From Bacillus sp. Marseille-P3661 (GTDB lineage: Bacteria; Bacillota; Bacilli; Bacillales; Bacillaceae_J), in NCBI RefSeq assembly GCF_900240995.1, contig NZ_LT965953.1, forward strand, positions 269,303-333,302: a stretch of 64,000 nt of DNA, given 5' to 3'. Within the stretch, counting starts at the first letter, position 1. Every line of letters begins with the position of its first letter. The notes below the pieces were generated by a model. The model was not told where the DNA came from. It saw only the letters and a program-made list of their open reading frames with translations, and ran no database searches. Made by a program: the position numbers and the translations under genes. This document shows positions 32,737 through 41,694 of the stretch, one piece after another.

Positions 32737-33090
32737 GTATAAATAGAAAATAAATTTTTCTGGTTCTTAGTGATTTTTCCTCAAAGGATAAAGTTCTTTT
32801 TACTTTAATTGTGCCCAGTTTAAAAATAGTCAATTCAAAAATTCAGGAAAGCATCTTATACTGTGATCTATTATCCCTCCAATTGGTTATAAATTGAAAT
32901 TAAGCAAGCGATAGACATTGTTTATTACGGTCATTTTAAATAAAAGGTTTCAGATTTTAGTGGTGGAATAAATTTGTTAGTTATTTAGTAGTATTTATAC
33001 AGATTTTTTCATATTAGTTAACTTGTCCAAATATATTAAATAGAAAGCAATAGTAATTATTATTAGGGATGGTATTAGGAGGAGACAGTA
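32737..33090. other. AT-rich intergenic region
   Basis: About 350 bases between the divergent corC-like gene and the 32-residue gene. It must hold promoters for both; I see no clear consensus, repeat or other structure. Confidence 0.4.
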
Positions 33091-33189
33091 ATGGATGAAG
33101 AACTTGATGATATGATAATAATTGTTTTCCTAAACTTAACAATATTGTTTGTGTTCGGGGTAATTGGAAAATTTCTAAGTATTTTTTAA
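33091..33189 (+). CDS. Single-helix membrane micropeptide (32 aa)
   Basis: A 32-residue peptide with an acidic N-terminus (MDEELDDM) and one membrane helix (IIIVFLNLTILFVFGVIGKFL). AGGAGGAG lies eight bases before ATG 33091, a very strong site for so short a frame. No family recognised. Confidence 0.65.
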   Translation: MDEELDDMIIIVFLNLTILFVFGVIGKFLSIF

Positions 33190-33224
33190 CGTGAAGTAAT
33201 ATAAGTGTTTATTATGTCAGTCAT

Positions 33225-33263
33225 TAAAAAAAGCTCTTCCTAGATTACTACAGGGAAGAGCTT
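33225..33263 (-). terminator. Terminator, mainly minus strand
   Basis: AAGCTCTTCC and GGAAGAGCTT form a 10-bp stem around a 13-base loop; on the minus strand it is followed by a T-run. It ends the methyltransferase gene and can stop the micropeptide gene from the other side. Confidence 0.85.
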
Positions 33264-33276
33264 TTATAAGTCTGCG

Positions 33277-34050
33277 TTATTTTACTCCTATCACACGAAT
33301 TCGTTGATAATCAGCGACCCAAGTACCGTCAATAAACAGATCACTTCTTAGACTGTCTTCAATCGTAGAAAATATAAGTTCCATTTTTTCTTCTGGGATA
33401 TCTTCGAGCATACTGCCGCAGAACATTTGGATCCAATTCCTTAAACCCTCTTCGCCTATTAAAGGTGTTGGGCGACTAAAATGGTGTGCAAATTTTACGT
33501 TAAATCCGACTTCTTCCATTAAAGAGGAATATTCGCCGATACTAGGAAAATACCACGGAAAGGTTTCTGCATCATATTCTATTCCGTTAGTCTCAATTGC
33601 ATGTATAGTTGCATTAGTAATACAAATAACGTTCCCTTTTCCACCAAACTCTGCAACAAATCTTCCACCAGATTTTAAACTATTATAAATACTATGTAGT
33701 GCCTGTTTGGGTGATTTAACCCAGTGCAGTGTTGCATTAGAGAAAACGGCATCGAATTTATTATAATAATCTAAGCTTAATACATCTTTTACAGAAAAGT
33801 TTAAATGTGGATATTTGTTTTGTGCTTGTAAAATCATATTTTCCGATTTATCAATACCAGTAACATGGACATTAAGTTTAGTTAGCTTTGCGGCCAAGTC
33901 TCCTGTTCCACAGCCGATATCTAGTACTTGCTCACCATCTAAAGGTGCCAATAATTCTATTAAATCAGAACCGAACTTCGAAACGAATGAATGATTGCTA
34001 TCATAAAAATTTGCATCCCAATGGTCCTTTGAATGTTCAATTTGTGACAT
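33277..34050 (-). CDS. SAM-dependent methyltransferase (trans-aconitate-type)
   Basis: A 257-residue class I methyltransferase. VLDIGCGTGDLAAKLTKL is motif I, VTGIDKSENMI motif II, FDAVFSNATLHWV motif IV and LKSGGRFVAEFGG the post-motif. The length and the FSNATLHWV block are like trans-aconitate 2-methyltransferase (Tam) and related enzymes. ATG 34050 follows AAGGAGC on the minus strand. Single gene unit; the actual substrate is uncertain. Confidence 0.85.
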   Translation of the reverse strand: MSQIEHSKDHWDANFYDSNHSFVSKFGSDLIELLAPLDGEQVLDIGCGTGDLAAKLTKLNVHVTGIDKSENMILQAQNKYPHLNFSVKDVLSLDYYNKFDAVFSNATLHWVKSPKQALHSIYNSLKSGGRFVAEFGGKGNVICITNATIHAIETNGIEYDAETFPWYFPSIGEYSSLMEEVGFNVKFAHHFSRPTPLIGEEGLRNWIQMFCGSMLEDIPEEKMELIFSTIEDSLRSDLFIDGTWVADYQRIRVIGVK

Positions 34051-34097
34051 ACTTAACTCGCTCCTTTTTTAGATTAGATACCATTTGTAAAAAACAC

Positions 34098-34124
34098 AAA
34101 AGCACCAGATTTATGATCTGATGC
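34098..34124 (-). terminator. Terminator of the XRE regulator gene
   Basis: AGCACCAGAT and ATCTGATGCT pair with one mismatch around TTATG; on the minus strand the stem is followed by a TTTTGTGTTTTTT stretch. Confidence 0.7.
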
Positions 34125-34168
34125 TATAATAAACAAATCTACTACTAATCTAGCAAAAATGATAGATA

Positions 34169-34402
34169 TCACATTGGCGGTAAACCATGACGTAGTTGCT
34201 CAACCATAGTTGCGATTGATGATAATTGTTCATCATTCAGGTTGAATGCATCCTTAACTTTTGCTTCTAGATTATCGGTAACTCTTCTTTTACCAACTTC
34301 AATTAGGGCAATGAGAGCAAAGCTGCATTCTACTGTTTTGGCAAATTCACGTTGTGTCATATTGTACTTTTGTCGTATAAATTTAATAATATCTTTGTTC
34401 AT
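34169..34402 (-). CDS. Small XRE-family helix-turn-helix protein
   Basis: A 77-residue single-domain DNA-binding protein. The HTH is MTQREFAKTVECSFALIALIEVGKRRVTDNLEAKV, preceded by KFIRQKYN as in Cro/C1-type proteins. Start ATG 34402 follows AAAGGAGAT on the minus strand; the frame opening at 34420 begins upstream of that site. It stands alone, with no obvious partner toxin or methylase, so a small local regulator is likely. Confidence 0.82.
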   Translation of the reverse strand: MNKDIIKFIRQKYNMTQREFAKTVECSFALIALIEVGKRRVTDNLEAKVKDAFNLNDEQLSSIATMVEQLRHGLPPM

Positions 34403-34420
34403 GTGAAAATCTCCTTTCAT

Positions 34421-34801
34421 GCTAGTACGTATAAAAGAGTCACAAATAGTGACAATAGATTACTATGATTGGTCATTTATTTTAGAGTTCATCGTTTTAT
34501 TCTAACTTCCGATTCAGTTAAGAGCGTCAAACTTTCAATTGGCACTTATATCATTTCATTATTCTGCAAGTATTCAATAACATTGTCTGTGACAATTATC
34601 ATTGCCGTTAAAACAATACTACTATTTTGTTATTATACTATCAAATTGTCTTCTATGGATAATAGAAAAAGAAAGGTATCATAATTTGTTAATTTGCACA
34701 ATTTATGATAGTTATCTCATCATAATACAAAGTTTTGTATTTCAGCAATGGTATTGTTAAGATACCGTTAGGAGCCTATATAAAACAGGGGGAATATAAA
34801 A
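34421..34801. other. Intergenic region with an operator-like palindrome
   Basis: About 380 AT-rich bases. A frame of 71 codons at 34469-34684 lacks a start signal and is not called. GGTAT-TGTTAAG-ATACC at 34749-34765 is an inverted repeat ~40 bases before the DUF3219 gene and could be a regulator site. Confidence 0.35.
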
Positions 34802-35095
34802 GTGACTAAAGCTGTCATCATAAATGGTGTTACTATCGAAACTACTAATTTTTACGAGCAAATGGTTGAAGGGCCAACCGGGGTTAATCGTCTGAAAATA
34901 GGATTTGATTTTAAAGTAAAAAGTAGTGAGTATCATACCATTACAACTATGCTATATACCAATGATTTTATTGTAAATGTACCTGAACGGGGAATTGAGT
35001 TTAATGCTGAAATTTCCTCTTATTCAACATCTATTACCAACTTATACCAAGAGGACGCGGTTGGTGTTTTTAAATTAGAATTGATCGAGAAGTAA
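34802..35095 (+). CDS. DUF3219 family protein (YkvR-like)
   Basis: A 97-residue protein that matches the pattern of DUF3219, represented by YkvR of B. subtilis: INGVTIETTNFYEQM, RLKIGFDFKVKSSEYHTITTML and a C-terminal VGVFKLELIEK. Predicted all-beta, cytoplasmic, no known activity. GTG start after GGGGGAATAT. Single gene. Confidence 0.8.
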   Translation: MTKAVIINGVTIETTNFYEQMVEGPTGVNRLKIGFDFKVKSSEYHTITTMLYTNDFIVNVPERGIEFNAEISSYSTSITNLYQEDAVGVFKLELIEK

Positions 35096-35201
35096 TCCAT
35101 CCCATACAGAACGTTGGATATTGAGAAGAAATCATTACGGCTGTTTTTAAAAGGTATGTTATACTTTCAATAGTACATCTTTCAAAAGGATGGGTTTAAT
35201 C

Positions 35202-35474
35202 GTGAAATTTATAACAAACCTATTAGCAAAAAATAAAAAAGTGCAAATTGAGTTTTGTGAGAAAAATCTGGATCGTTTCCTTATTGAAGAGAATATGTCC
35301 ATTTATAATGAATTTTTAACTCAAAAAAATGTGATGTATAAAGAGTATCAATGTCAAAGTAAATGCGAAATTTGCAGTCAAACACCCTATGCCATCGTCG
35401 ATGGTGAAATGGTTAAAGCTGGAAATTCAAGCGAATTATTAAAAAAGCTAAAACAAATTGTGCCCAAAACTTAA
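35202..35474 (+). CDS. DUF1450 family protein (YuzB-like)
   Basis: A 90-residue thioredoxin-like small protein of the DUF1450 family. The signature is the cysteine cluster YQCQSKCEICSQTPYAIVDGEMVKA, as in YuzB (CLGYCGICAKSPFALVNGE). Such clusters may bind metal or an Fe-S centre. The start is probably GTG 35202, about 12 bases after AAGGATGG; ATG 35190 lies within that site. Function unknown. Confidence 0.75.
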   Translation: MKFITNLLAKNKKVQIEFCEKNLDRFLIEENMSIYNEFLTQKNVMYKEYQCQSKCEICSQTPYAIVDGEMVKAGNSSELLKKLKQIVPKT

Positions 35475-35504
35475 GTTAAAAAATATATAGTCGGACTTTC
35501 AAAT

Positions 35505-35542
35505 AGCCGGGAACTAGTCTAATAGCTTCCCGGCTTTATTTG
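35505..35542 (+). terminator. Rho-independent terminator
   Basis: AGCCGGGAA, 13-base loop, TTCCCGGCT, then TTATTTGTTTT. Confidence 0.8.
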
Positions 35543-35642
35543 TTTTAAGCAAATTAATAAATATTATGTACTCGTCTGAAACTTTTTGATTTAAAAAGTT
35601 TCAGAAAATAGTAAAATAGTGGGAGATGAGGGGAGGATTTTT

Positions 35643-37052
35643 ATGATGGATGCAGTTCAGCGCAAGATCATGATCGCTTTATTGATATCAACATTTCTAG
35701 CTGCAATTGAAGTTACAATTATAAGTACTGCGATGCCACAAATTGTAGAGAATTTGTCCGGTTTCGAGCTGATGAGTTGGGTTTTTGCAATTTACTTGCT
35801 CACTACAGCCGTGACGACACCAATATGGGGGAAACTGGCTGATCTTATCGGAAGAAAGAAAGTTTACATAATGGGCGTTACGATTTTTCTTATAGGTTCG
35901 GCTTTATGCGGCTTTTCACAAAACATGGAGCAGCTTATTTTTTTTCGAGCCCTGCAAGGTATTGGTGCGGGAGCCATTAATCCGGTAACCTTTACAATTA
36001 TTGCCGATGCTTTTAATTTCGAACAACGAGCAAAAGTTCAAGGGCTGGTTAGTTCGATGTGGGGTATTGCTGGCATATTTGGTCCTTTAGTTGGTGGGCT
36101 ATTAACAGATTATTTATCATGGCGTTGGATCTTTTTTATCAATATCCCATTTGGGTTTATCTCTATGTGGATGATTGCAAAACATTTTAAAGAGACGGTG
36201 GAAAAACGGAAACGCAAAATTGATTACGGTGGCGCGGTAACCTTTACGATTGGAATCACAGCATTATTGTTTGCAATGCTTACGTTAAATAATGAAGAGG
36301 GTGTTGGTATTTCAGTTAGCTCTGCCAATCTATATATGTTGTTTGGCGCCGCATTCATTTTTCTTATTTTATTTTTCATAATTCAAGTTAAGCATCCAGA
36401 ACCGATGATGCCGATTGGATTATTTAAAAATAAAGATGTAGCGATCCCAATTACAGGAGGATTTTTAACAAGTATTATTTTAATCGGCCTTACGGCATAC
36501 CTGCCATTATGGACTCAGAACGTTTTGTTAATGGGGGCCACATCGTCAGGCTTTACGTTAATTCCACTTTGTATTGGCTGGCCTGCAGGGGCAATGATTT
36601 GCGGTAGGTTAATACCCCGTTTCGGAATAAAAAATATCGCGCTTTTGGGCGCAAGTTTGATAGCGGTTGGATCCTGCTTTTTAATGATGGTCGTGCCGTC
36701 AACACCAATGTGGCTACTCGTTATTATTATTCTTGTTACGGGGCTTGGTTTCGGATTTGCAACAACTGCTTATACGGTTATCATACAATCATCCGTTCAA
36801 ATGAATATGCGCGGCTCGGCAGGTTCCTTGAATACATTATTGCGGACATTAGGGCAGACTATTGGTGTAGCTATACTGGGCGCTGCCATGCATTACACGA
36901 TTAGTATGCAAAATGGTGCAACTACTAATGCACCTGAGCTTATCGCAAATGGTTTGCATACTGTTTTTGTGATTTCAGCAATTATCAGTGTGATTAGTCT
37001 TATTGTCACCGTTTGGATTCCAAAACGTCGAGCAGAGGAGTATGCAAATTAA
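35643..37052 (+). CDS. MFS drug exporter, EmrB/QacA (DHA2) family
   Basis: A 469-residue transporter with 14 membrane helices expected for DHA2. LAAIEVTIISTAMPQIVENL in helix 1 is the family signature, GKLADLIGRKKVYIMG is the MFS loop 2-3 motif, and LQGIGAGAINPVTFTIIADAF the motif C region. Probably exports drugs or toxic compounds by proton antiport. Start ATG 35643 is seven bases after GGGGAGG. No TetR or MarR regulator is adjacent, so control is not local. Confidence 0.92.
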   Translation: MMDAVQRKIMIALLISTFLAAIEVTIISTAMPQIVENLSGFELMSWVFAIYLLTTAVTTPIWGKLADLIGRKKVYIMGVTIFLIGSALCGFSQNMEQLIFFRALQGIGAGAINPVTFTIIADAFNFEQRAKVQGLVSSMWGIAGIFGPLVGGLLTDYLSWRWIFFINIPFGFISMWMIAKHFKETVEKRKRKIDYGGAVTFTIGITALLFAMLTLNNEEGVGISVSSANLYMLFGAAFIFLILFFIIQVKHPEPMMPIGLFKNKDVAIPITGGFLTSIILIGLTAYLPLWTQNVLLMGATSSGFTLIPLCIGWPAGAMICGRLIPRFGIKNIALLGASLIAVGSCFLMMVVPSTPMWLLVIIILVTGLGFGFATTAYTVIIQSSVQMNMRGSAGSLNTLLRTLGQTIGVAILGAAMHYTISMQNGATTNAPELIANGLHTVFVISAIISVISLIVTVWIPKRRAEEYAN

Positions 37053-37201
37053 ATAGAATGTCGGCGTTTCTACGTTTGTAGGGCGCCTTTTTCATTTAAA
37101 ACTAACATCGCCATGTTTAGTTGAATATTATGTGAAGATGTAATGAATGCAATGAAAATTTCAAATGTTACAATATACTTGAGTGGTAAAGGAGTACAAT
37201 A

Positions 37202-37822
37202 ATGTTAAAATACGTTATTTTTGACTTTGATGGAACGCTTGCTGACTCGAAACTAGTATTTATTGCCGCCTATAATGCACTTGCTGACAAGCACCAATAT
37301 AAAAAAATAAGCTTAGATGACTTAGAAATGTTAAAAAAATTATCGATTAAAGAGCGCGCGAAACAGCTGCAATTCCCTTTGTACAAACTACCCTTTCTCT
37401 TACCACAGCTATTTCAATTATATCGACAATCGTTAGATCAAATTCAGCTGTTTAAGGGTATCGATGAATTATTATGTGCACTAAAGCAAAAAGGTTACAA
37501 AATCGCAATTATTTCCTCTAATTCACAGGATAATATTATTGAAATATTAGAACGTAACAAAATTGGAGGGATATCCTCAATTCTATGCTCAAATCGAATT
37601 TTTGGAAAAGATCGATTGATCAAAAGATTTCTTAGAAATCACAAATTGAAAGCATCTGAGGTTATTTATGTAGGTGATGAACAGAGAGATATTAAAGCTT
37701 GCAAAAAAGCCGGAATTAAAATGATTTGGGTTGGGTGGGGCTATGATGATGTTGAAGTGATTCAATCAAGCCAGCCTGAATATATGGTTAATAACCCAGC
37801 AGATATTTTAAAAATAGTTTAG
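37202..37822 (+). CDS. HAD-superfamily phosphatase
   Basis: A 206-residue HAD hydrolase of the phosphoglycolate-phosphatase type. DFDGTLADSKLVF holds the nucleophile Asp (motif I), IISSNSQDN motif II, and VIYVGDEQRDIKACKKAGI motifs III-IV, with a four-helix cap of ~60 residues between. AAAGGAG precedes ATG 37202. Substrate unknown; small phosphoesters are likely. Confidence 0.87.
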   Translation: MLKYVIFDFDGTLADSKLVFIAAYNALADKHQYKKISLDDLEMLKKLSIKERAKQLQFPLYKLPFLLPQLFQLYRQSLDQIQLFKGIDELLCALKQKGYKIAIISSNSQDNIIEILERNKIGGISSILCSNRIFGKDRLIKRFLRNHKLKASEVIYVGDEQRDIKACKKAGIKMIWVGWGYDDVEVIQSSQPEYMVNNPADILKIV

Positions 37823-37969
37823 GAGAATGCAAGGATTATAGGAAAGTAAATTGGAAAGATATCGCGGTGCATACATATCATAGTGAACTATGTGTGACCG
37901 GGTAAAATGCTATGATTCCAAAGTTTGAAAAGGTCAATAGCCATTCAACCGACAAGAGGGGGAAGAGAA

Positions 37970-38824
37970 TTGACAAAACGAGAAATAATTTTAAGTGTTG
38001 CTGTTGGAATTCTTATTATTTTTTCGATAATAAATTATAACAAGATCTCAGATTTGCAACAAAGAATGTACGTGCTTGATAATTTGCAGCATGAAATCCA
38101 AAATGTTGACTTTTCCGTTCAGGATGTATCTTCACAGGTGCATACAAAATTGGATGAATTTTTGCAAGAACAATTATGGATTCCAGTAAAGAACTATGAA
38201 ATTACTGATATTGACCTAAAACAAAATACAATTGATGTAAGTATACAATGGAGTTTGCGAGAACTAGGGCAGCAAGAGAAAGTTATGCTTCTATATCGTG
38301 AAGAAAGCGAGCCAAATTGGTCTCAACTAGAAGTGAAAAATAATAATGGTCTCAACTACTCTATAGAGCGCACGTTTCCTCTTCAAGGGAATTATGAAAC
38401 ACAAATTGTGGCAATCTCTGAAGAGGGTAAAAGAAGCGAAGAATTGTTGCGGTTAAATTTTAAAGAGCAATTATATTCACGAATGAATATCCATGCCTTT
38501 TTACATCCGATTGGGAATGGTCGGTTTGATATGAATATCGATATAGGAAATCATATCGACCAGGAGTTTATCTTTTCAGAAAATAGAAAGGATCTTAAAA
38601 TAAAAACCGCCAAGGCTTTCATTTATGTTGATGGAAAGCTAACGAAAGAATGGGATTTATTAAAAGAAAACTTTAACCACCATTCGGACCCATATAATGA
38701 GGGAATTTCTTATCATGAAATGCTGAATCTTGGGGAGGATGCTGGAGACAATGCTGAGCTACATGTCGTTGTGGAAGACTATCTCGGACTAAAGTATGAA
38801 ACCAAAGGAAATTCCTTTAAATAA
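37970..38824 (+). CDS. Membrane-anchored extracytoplasmic protein of unknown function
   Basis: A 284-residue protein. One N-terminal membrane helix (IILSVAVGILIIFSIINYNKI) is followed by a short coiled-coil-like stretch (SDLQQRMYVLDNLQHEIQNV) and a probably beta-rich outer domain of ~220 residues without cysteines. Start TTG 37970 follows GGGGGAAG at 37957-37964; the longer frame contains that site in its coding part. Monocistronic with a terminator. No family recognised. Confidence 0.7.
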   Translation: MTKREIILSVAVGILIIFSIINYNKISDLQQRMYVLDNLQHEIQNVDFSVQDVSSQVHTKLDEFLQEQLWIPVKNYEITDIDLKQNTIDVSIQWSLRELGQQEKVMLLYREESEPNWSQLEVKNNNGLNYSIERTFPLQGNYETQIVAISEEGKRSEELLRLNFKEQLYSRMNIHAFLHPIGNGRFDMNIDIGNHIDQEFIFSENRKDLKIKTAKAFIYVDGKLTKEWDLLKENFNHHSDPYNEGISYHEMLNLGEDAGDNAELHVVVEDYLGLKYETKGNSFK

Positions 38825-38835
38825 AGTTATAATGA

Positions 38836-38870
38836 AGCCCCAGGTGGTAAACTTCCATCGGGGCTATTTT
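38836..38870 (+). terminator. Rho-independent terminator
   Basis: AGCCCC, loop with an inner GGTGG/CCATC pairing, GGGGCT, then ATTTTAATTTTT. Confidence 0.75.
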
Positions 38871-39346
38871 AATTTTTCTGTCATTCTACAGCGAAAAACA
38901 CTGCTTTTGGACAAAATATGTATTGGTAATTATTATATTTGCGCAATTAGGTAAAAGGTCTTAATCTTATAAATTATGGTCATAATGAGGTAGTAAATGA
39001 CGAAAAACTTATGTAAACATGAAACCTTTTCGCTACTCAAACGTCTAATAATAATGTGAAAAAATAGACAAGGTATCGAGGAGGTAATAAATGTAAAAGT
39101 ATACCATGATTTGACAAAGTTGCAATAAGATTTAGTTGCATCTTTAAAAAGAAAGTAGTAATATACATTTCATTGAACAATTTTATTTTTACTGCTTACC
39201 TAATTAATTTTATAAACGATAGTATGTGAAAATTGTTCAACTAATACTCAAAATCGTTAAATTATATGTTTATTTGAAAGGTTCGATATTCCAAATGGAT
39301 GATATAAGAGTTAGAGATATAGAGAAAGTGAAGGGGGAATACTAAA
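38871..39346. other. Upstream region of ltaS
   Basis: About 475 bases without a gene. A strong ribosome binding site GAGGAGGT (39078-39085) stands before ATG-TAA (39091-39096), a start codon followed at once by a stop. Possible promoter for ltaS near 39270-39310; TTGACA at 39111-39116 is followed by a fair -10 (AAGATT) only at poor match, so no promoter is assigned. Confidence 0.4.
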
Positions 39347-41269
39347 ATGAAAGGCATCATTAACAAAATAAAAAGCTTTCATTTTAATAAAGAACATAAG
39401 TTTCTTGGGGTAACGGTATTATTACTGTGGATCAAAGCTTATTTAATTAGTCGATTTATTTTTGACCTACCACTAGAAAATATGGTGGAAGAGTTCATCT
39501 TATTCATAAATCCGCTCGGTTCAATAATTATATTGTTTTTATTAGGATTTGCATTTAGAAAAAAATTAAGCAAACGAACTATTTTATTTATGAGTTTTGT
39601 TTATACATTCGTTCTTTATGCGAACCTTGTATATTATCGATTTTTTGATGACTTTATCACCATTCCAGTTTTATTACAATTTAAGAACTTTGGTGATTTA
39701 GGCGGAAGTGCTCAAGGCTTAATGGAGCCATGGGATGCAGTATTTTTTCTTGATATTTTAGTCTTAGCTTTAGTTGCTAGGAAAAATGAAATTAAATCTA
39801 TAACATTTCCTAAGTTAGCACAACGTTTCCTTGTGCTTGTTTCAATTGGTTTAATTGTTTTTAATGTGCTGTTAGCTGAAACACAGCGTCCGCAGTTATT
39901 AACAAGAACATTTGACCGAGAAATGCTTGTAAAGTATCTTGGTGTTTATAATTACCATGTATATGATCTTTTTATGCATTCAAAAGCATCGGCTCAGCGA
40001 GCACTTGCTGAAGGCAGTGACATTATTGAAGTTGAAAACTTTACGAATGATGGTTTTGAACAAGACAATATGCTAACAGGTATTGCAAAGGATAAAAACC
40101 TTATTATCATCTCAATGGAGTCACTACAAAACTTTGTAATTGATTTCGAGGTTGAAGGTCAACCAGTAACACCGTTCTTAAATCAATTAATTGATGAAAG
40201 TATTTACTTTGATAACTTCTATCACCAAACAGGTCAAGGTAAAACGTCCGACTCAGAATTTTTAGTAGATAACTCGTTATATCCGTTATCACGAGGATCT
40301 GTATTTACTACAAATGCGCAAAATGAATATTATGCATTGCCTGAAATTTTGAAGGAAAATGGTTATACAACGTCGTCGTTCCATGGAAATAATAAGAGTT
40401 TCTGGAACCGTGATTTAATGTATCAATCGCTAGGATATGATTATTTCTTTGATGAAACGTATTTTGATGTAACAGAAGAAAATTCTGTAAACTATGGTTT
40501 GAAGGACATTCCGTTCTTTGAACAATCGATACCGTTACTACAAAGCTTGAATCAACCGTTCCATGCCAAGTTTATTTCATTAACGAACCACTATCCGTTT
40601 GTTTTAGATGAAGAAGACATCATGATTCCAACACTTGAAACAAATAGTGGTACAGTTAATCGATATGTTCAAACGATCCGTTACTTTGATGAATCATTGA
40701 AGGTTTTCTTTGAAAAACTTAAGGAAAGCGGCTTATATGAAGATTCAATTATTGTGATGTATGGTGACCACAACGGAATTTCTGCGAACCATAACAAGGC
40801 AATGGCTAGTGTGATTGGTAAGGAAGTAACACCATATGAATTTACACAATTACAAAAGGTACCATTAATTATTCACATCCCTGGAATGGAAGGGGAAACA
40901 CTGCACACAATTGGTGGTCAAATTGATTTAAAACCAACGATTTTAAACTTACTTGGAATTGAAGTGGATAAGGATATTCAATTTGGTGAAGATTTATTCA
41001 ACGAAAATCGTGAAGAATTGGTAGTATTCCGTGATGGCGGTTTTGTGACAAAGCAATATCTATATACGGAAGGAACATGCTACCGCAAAATTGATGGAAT
41101 GCCAACGGACGATAAGTTCTGTGAAACATATACAGAAGAAACAGAACGCGCATTAGAACTTTCTGATAAGGTAATCGAAGGCGATTTATTACGCTTTATT
41201 GATCAGCTAGAATCAGAAGGTGGCGTAGTACAGGCAGAATCATCAGATTCGAATAATCCTGAAGAATAA
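39347..41269 (+). CDS. ltaS: Lipoteichoic acid synthase
   Basis: A 640-residue membrane enzyme: five N-terminal membrane helices (residues ~17-180) and an extracellular sulfatase-like domain from ~residue 250. It polymerises glycerol phosphate from phosphatidylglycerol. Catalytic Thr300 in GQGKTSDSEF has the same number as in S. aureus LtaS; metal ligands are seen in IIISMESLQ and MYGDHNGIS. The C-terminus is acidic and Ser/Glu-rich. GGGGGAA precedes the ATG. Bacilli often have several LtaS paralogues; this one has the housekeeping length. Confidence 0.92.
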   Translation: MKGIINKIKSFHFNKEHKFLGVTVLLLWIKAYLISRFIFDLPLENMVEEFILFINPLGSIIILFLLGFAFRKKLSKRTILFMSFVYTFVLYANLVYYRFFDDFITIPVLLQFKNFGDLGGSAQGLMEPWDAVFFLDILVLALVARKNEIKSITFPKLAQRFLVLVSIGLIVFNVLLAETQRPQLLTRTFDREMLVKYLGVYNYHVYDLFMHSKASAQRALAEGSDIIEVENFTNDGFEQDNMLTGIAKDKNLIIISMESLQNFVIDFEVEGQPVTPFLNQLIDESIYFDNFYHQTGQGKTSDSEFLVDNSLYPLSRGSVFTTNAQNEYYALPEILKENGYTTSSFHGNNKSFWNRDLMYQSLGYDYFFDETYFDVTEENSVNYGLKDIPFFEQSIPLLQSLNQPFHAKFISLTNHYPFVLDEEDIMIPTLETNSGTVNRYVQTIRYFDESLKVFFEKLKESGLYEDSIIVMYGDHNGISANHNKAMASVIGKEVTPYEFTQLQKVPLIIHIPGMEGETLHTIGGQIDLKPTILNLLGIEVDKDIQFGEDLFNENREELVVFRDGGFVTKQYLYTEGTCYRKIDGMPTDDKFCETYTEETERALELSDKVIEGDLLRFIDQLESEGGVVQAESSDSNNPEE

Positions 41270-41270
41270 C

Positions 41271-41305
41271 ACAAAGGCGTGGTCTGAGACCGCGCCTTTG
41301 TTCAT
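41271..41305 (+). terminator. Rho-independent terminator of ltaS
   Basis: ACAAAGGCG and CGCCTTTGT close a stem extended inside by GGTCT/AGACC, then TTCATTTTG. Confidence 0.88.
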
Positions 41306-41450
41306 TTTGTACGGACTAGACCTGATTAGAGGAAGTTGCGCCGGAGCAATAGGCTTTTATGAACCAAGTCAAATCAGCGCCTTGCCCTGGACTTGCGCTA
41401 GTCTAATTTACTTAACTAAGCAAGGTAGAGTTTTGCTGATTTTAATTATC

Positions 41451-41555
41451 AGTTGCTGATATATTTTAAAAGTTGCAGAAATACTGTGAATAGTGGCAGA
41501 TATATTTAGAAAGTCGCAGATAAAATCCAAAAGCTAGCAAATATTAAGCTAGAAT
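41451..41555. repeat. Degenerate ~20-bp repeats, array 2
   Basis: Five units related to those at 31231-31326: GTTGCTGATATATTTTAAAA, GTTGCAGAAATACTGTGAATA, GTGGCAGATATATTTAGAAA, GTCGCAGATAAAATCCAAAA and a decayed GCTAGCAAATATT. Between convergent genes. The 41306-41450 stretch before it holds nothing recognisable. Confidence 0.78.
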
Positions 41556-41563
41556 ATAAAAAA

Positions 41564-41610
41564 GAGAGCAGGCTCTAGTGGATATTACACAGGAGCCTGC
41601 TCTCGTTTTA
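41564..41610. terminator. Strong bidirectional terminator
   Basis: GAGAGCAGGCTC (41564-41575) and GAGCCTGCTCTC (41593-41604) form a perfect 12-bp stem. A-rich before and T-rich after, so it works in both directions and ends the coat protein operon on the minus strand. Confidence 0.9.
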
Positions 41611-41694
41611 TTTATTAATATAGTGAATCTTTAAAATTGCTACCCAAAAGGTCCTAAGTATTCACTAATTTTTAAGAACACCTAACATATTTCA

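Noticed and set aside
34469-34684. 71-codon plus-strand frame between the XRE gene and DUF3219
   Set aside because: Starts with TTG without a ribosome binding site and has no protein-like pattern.
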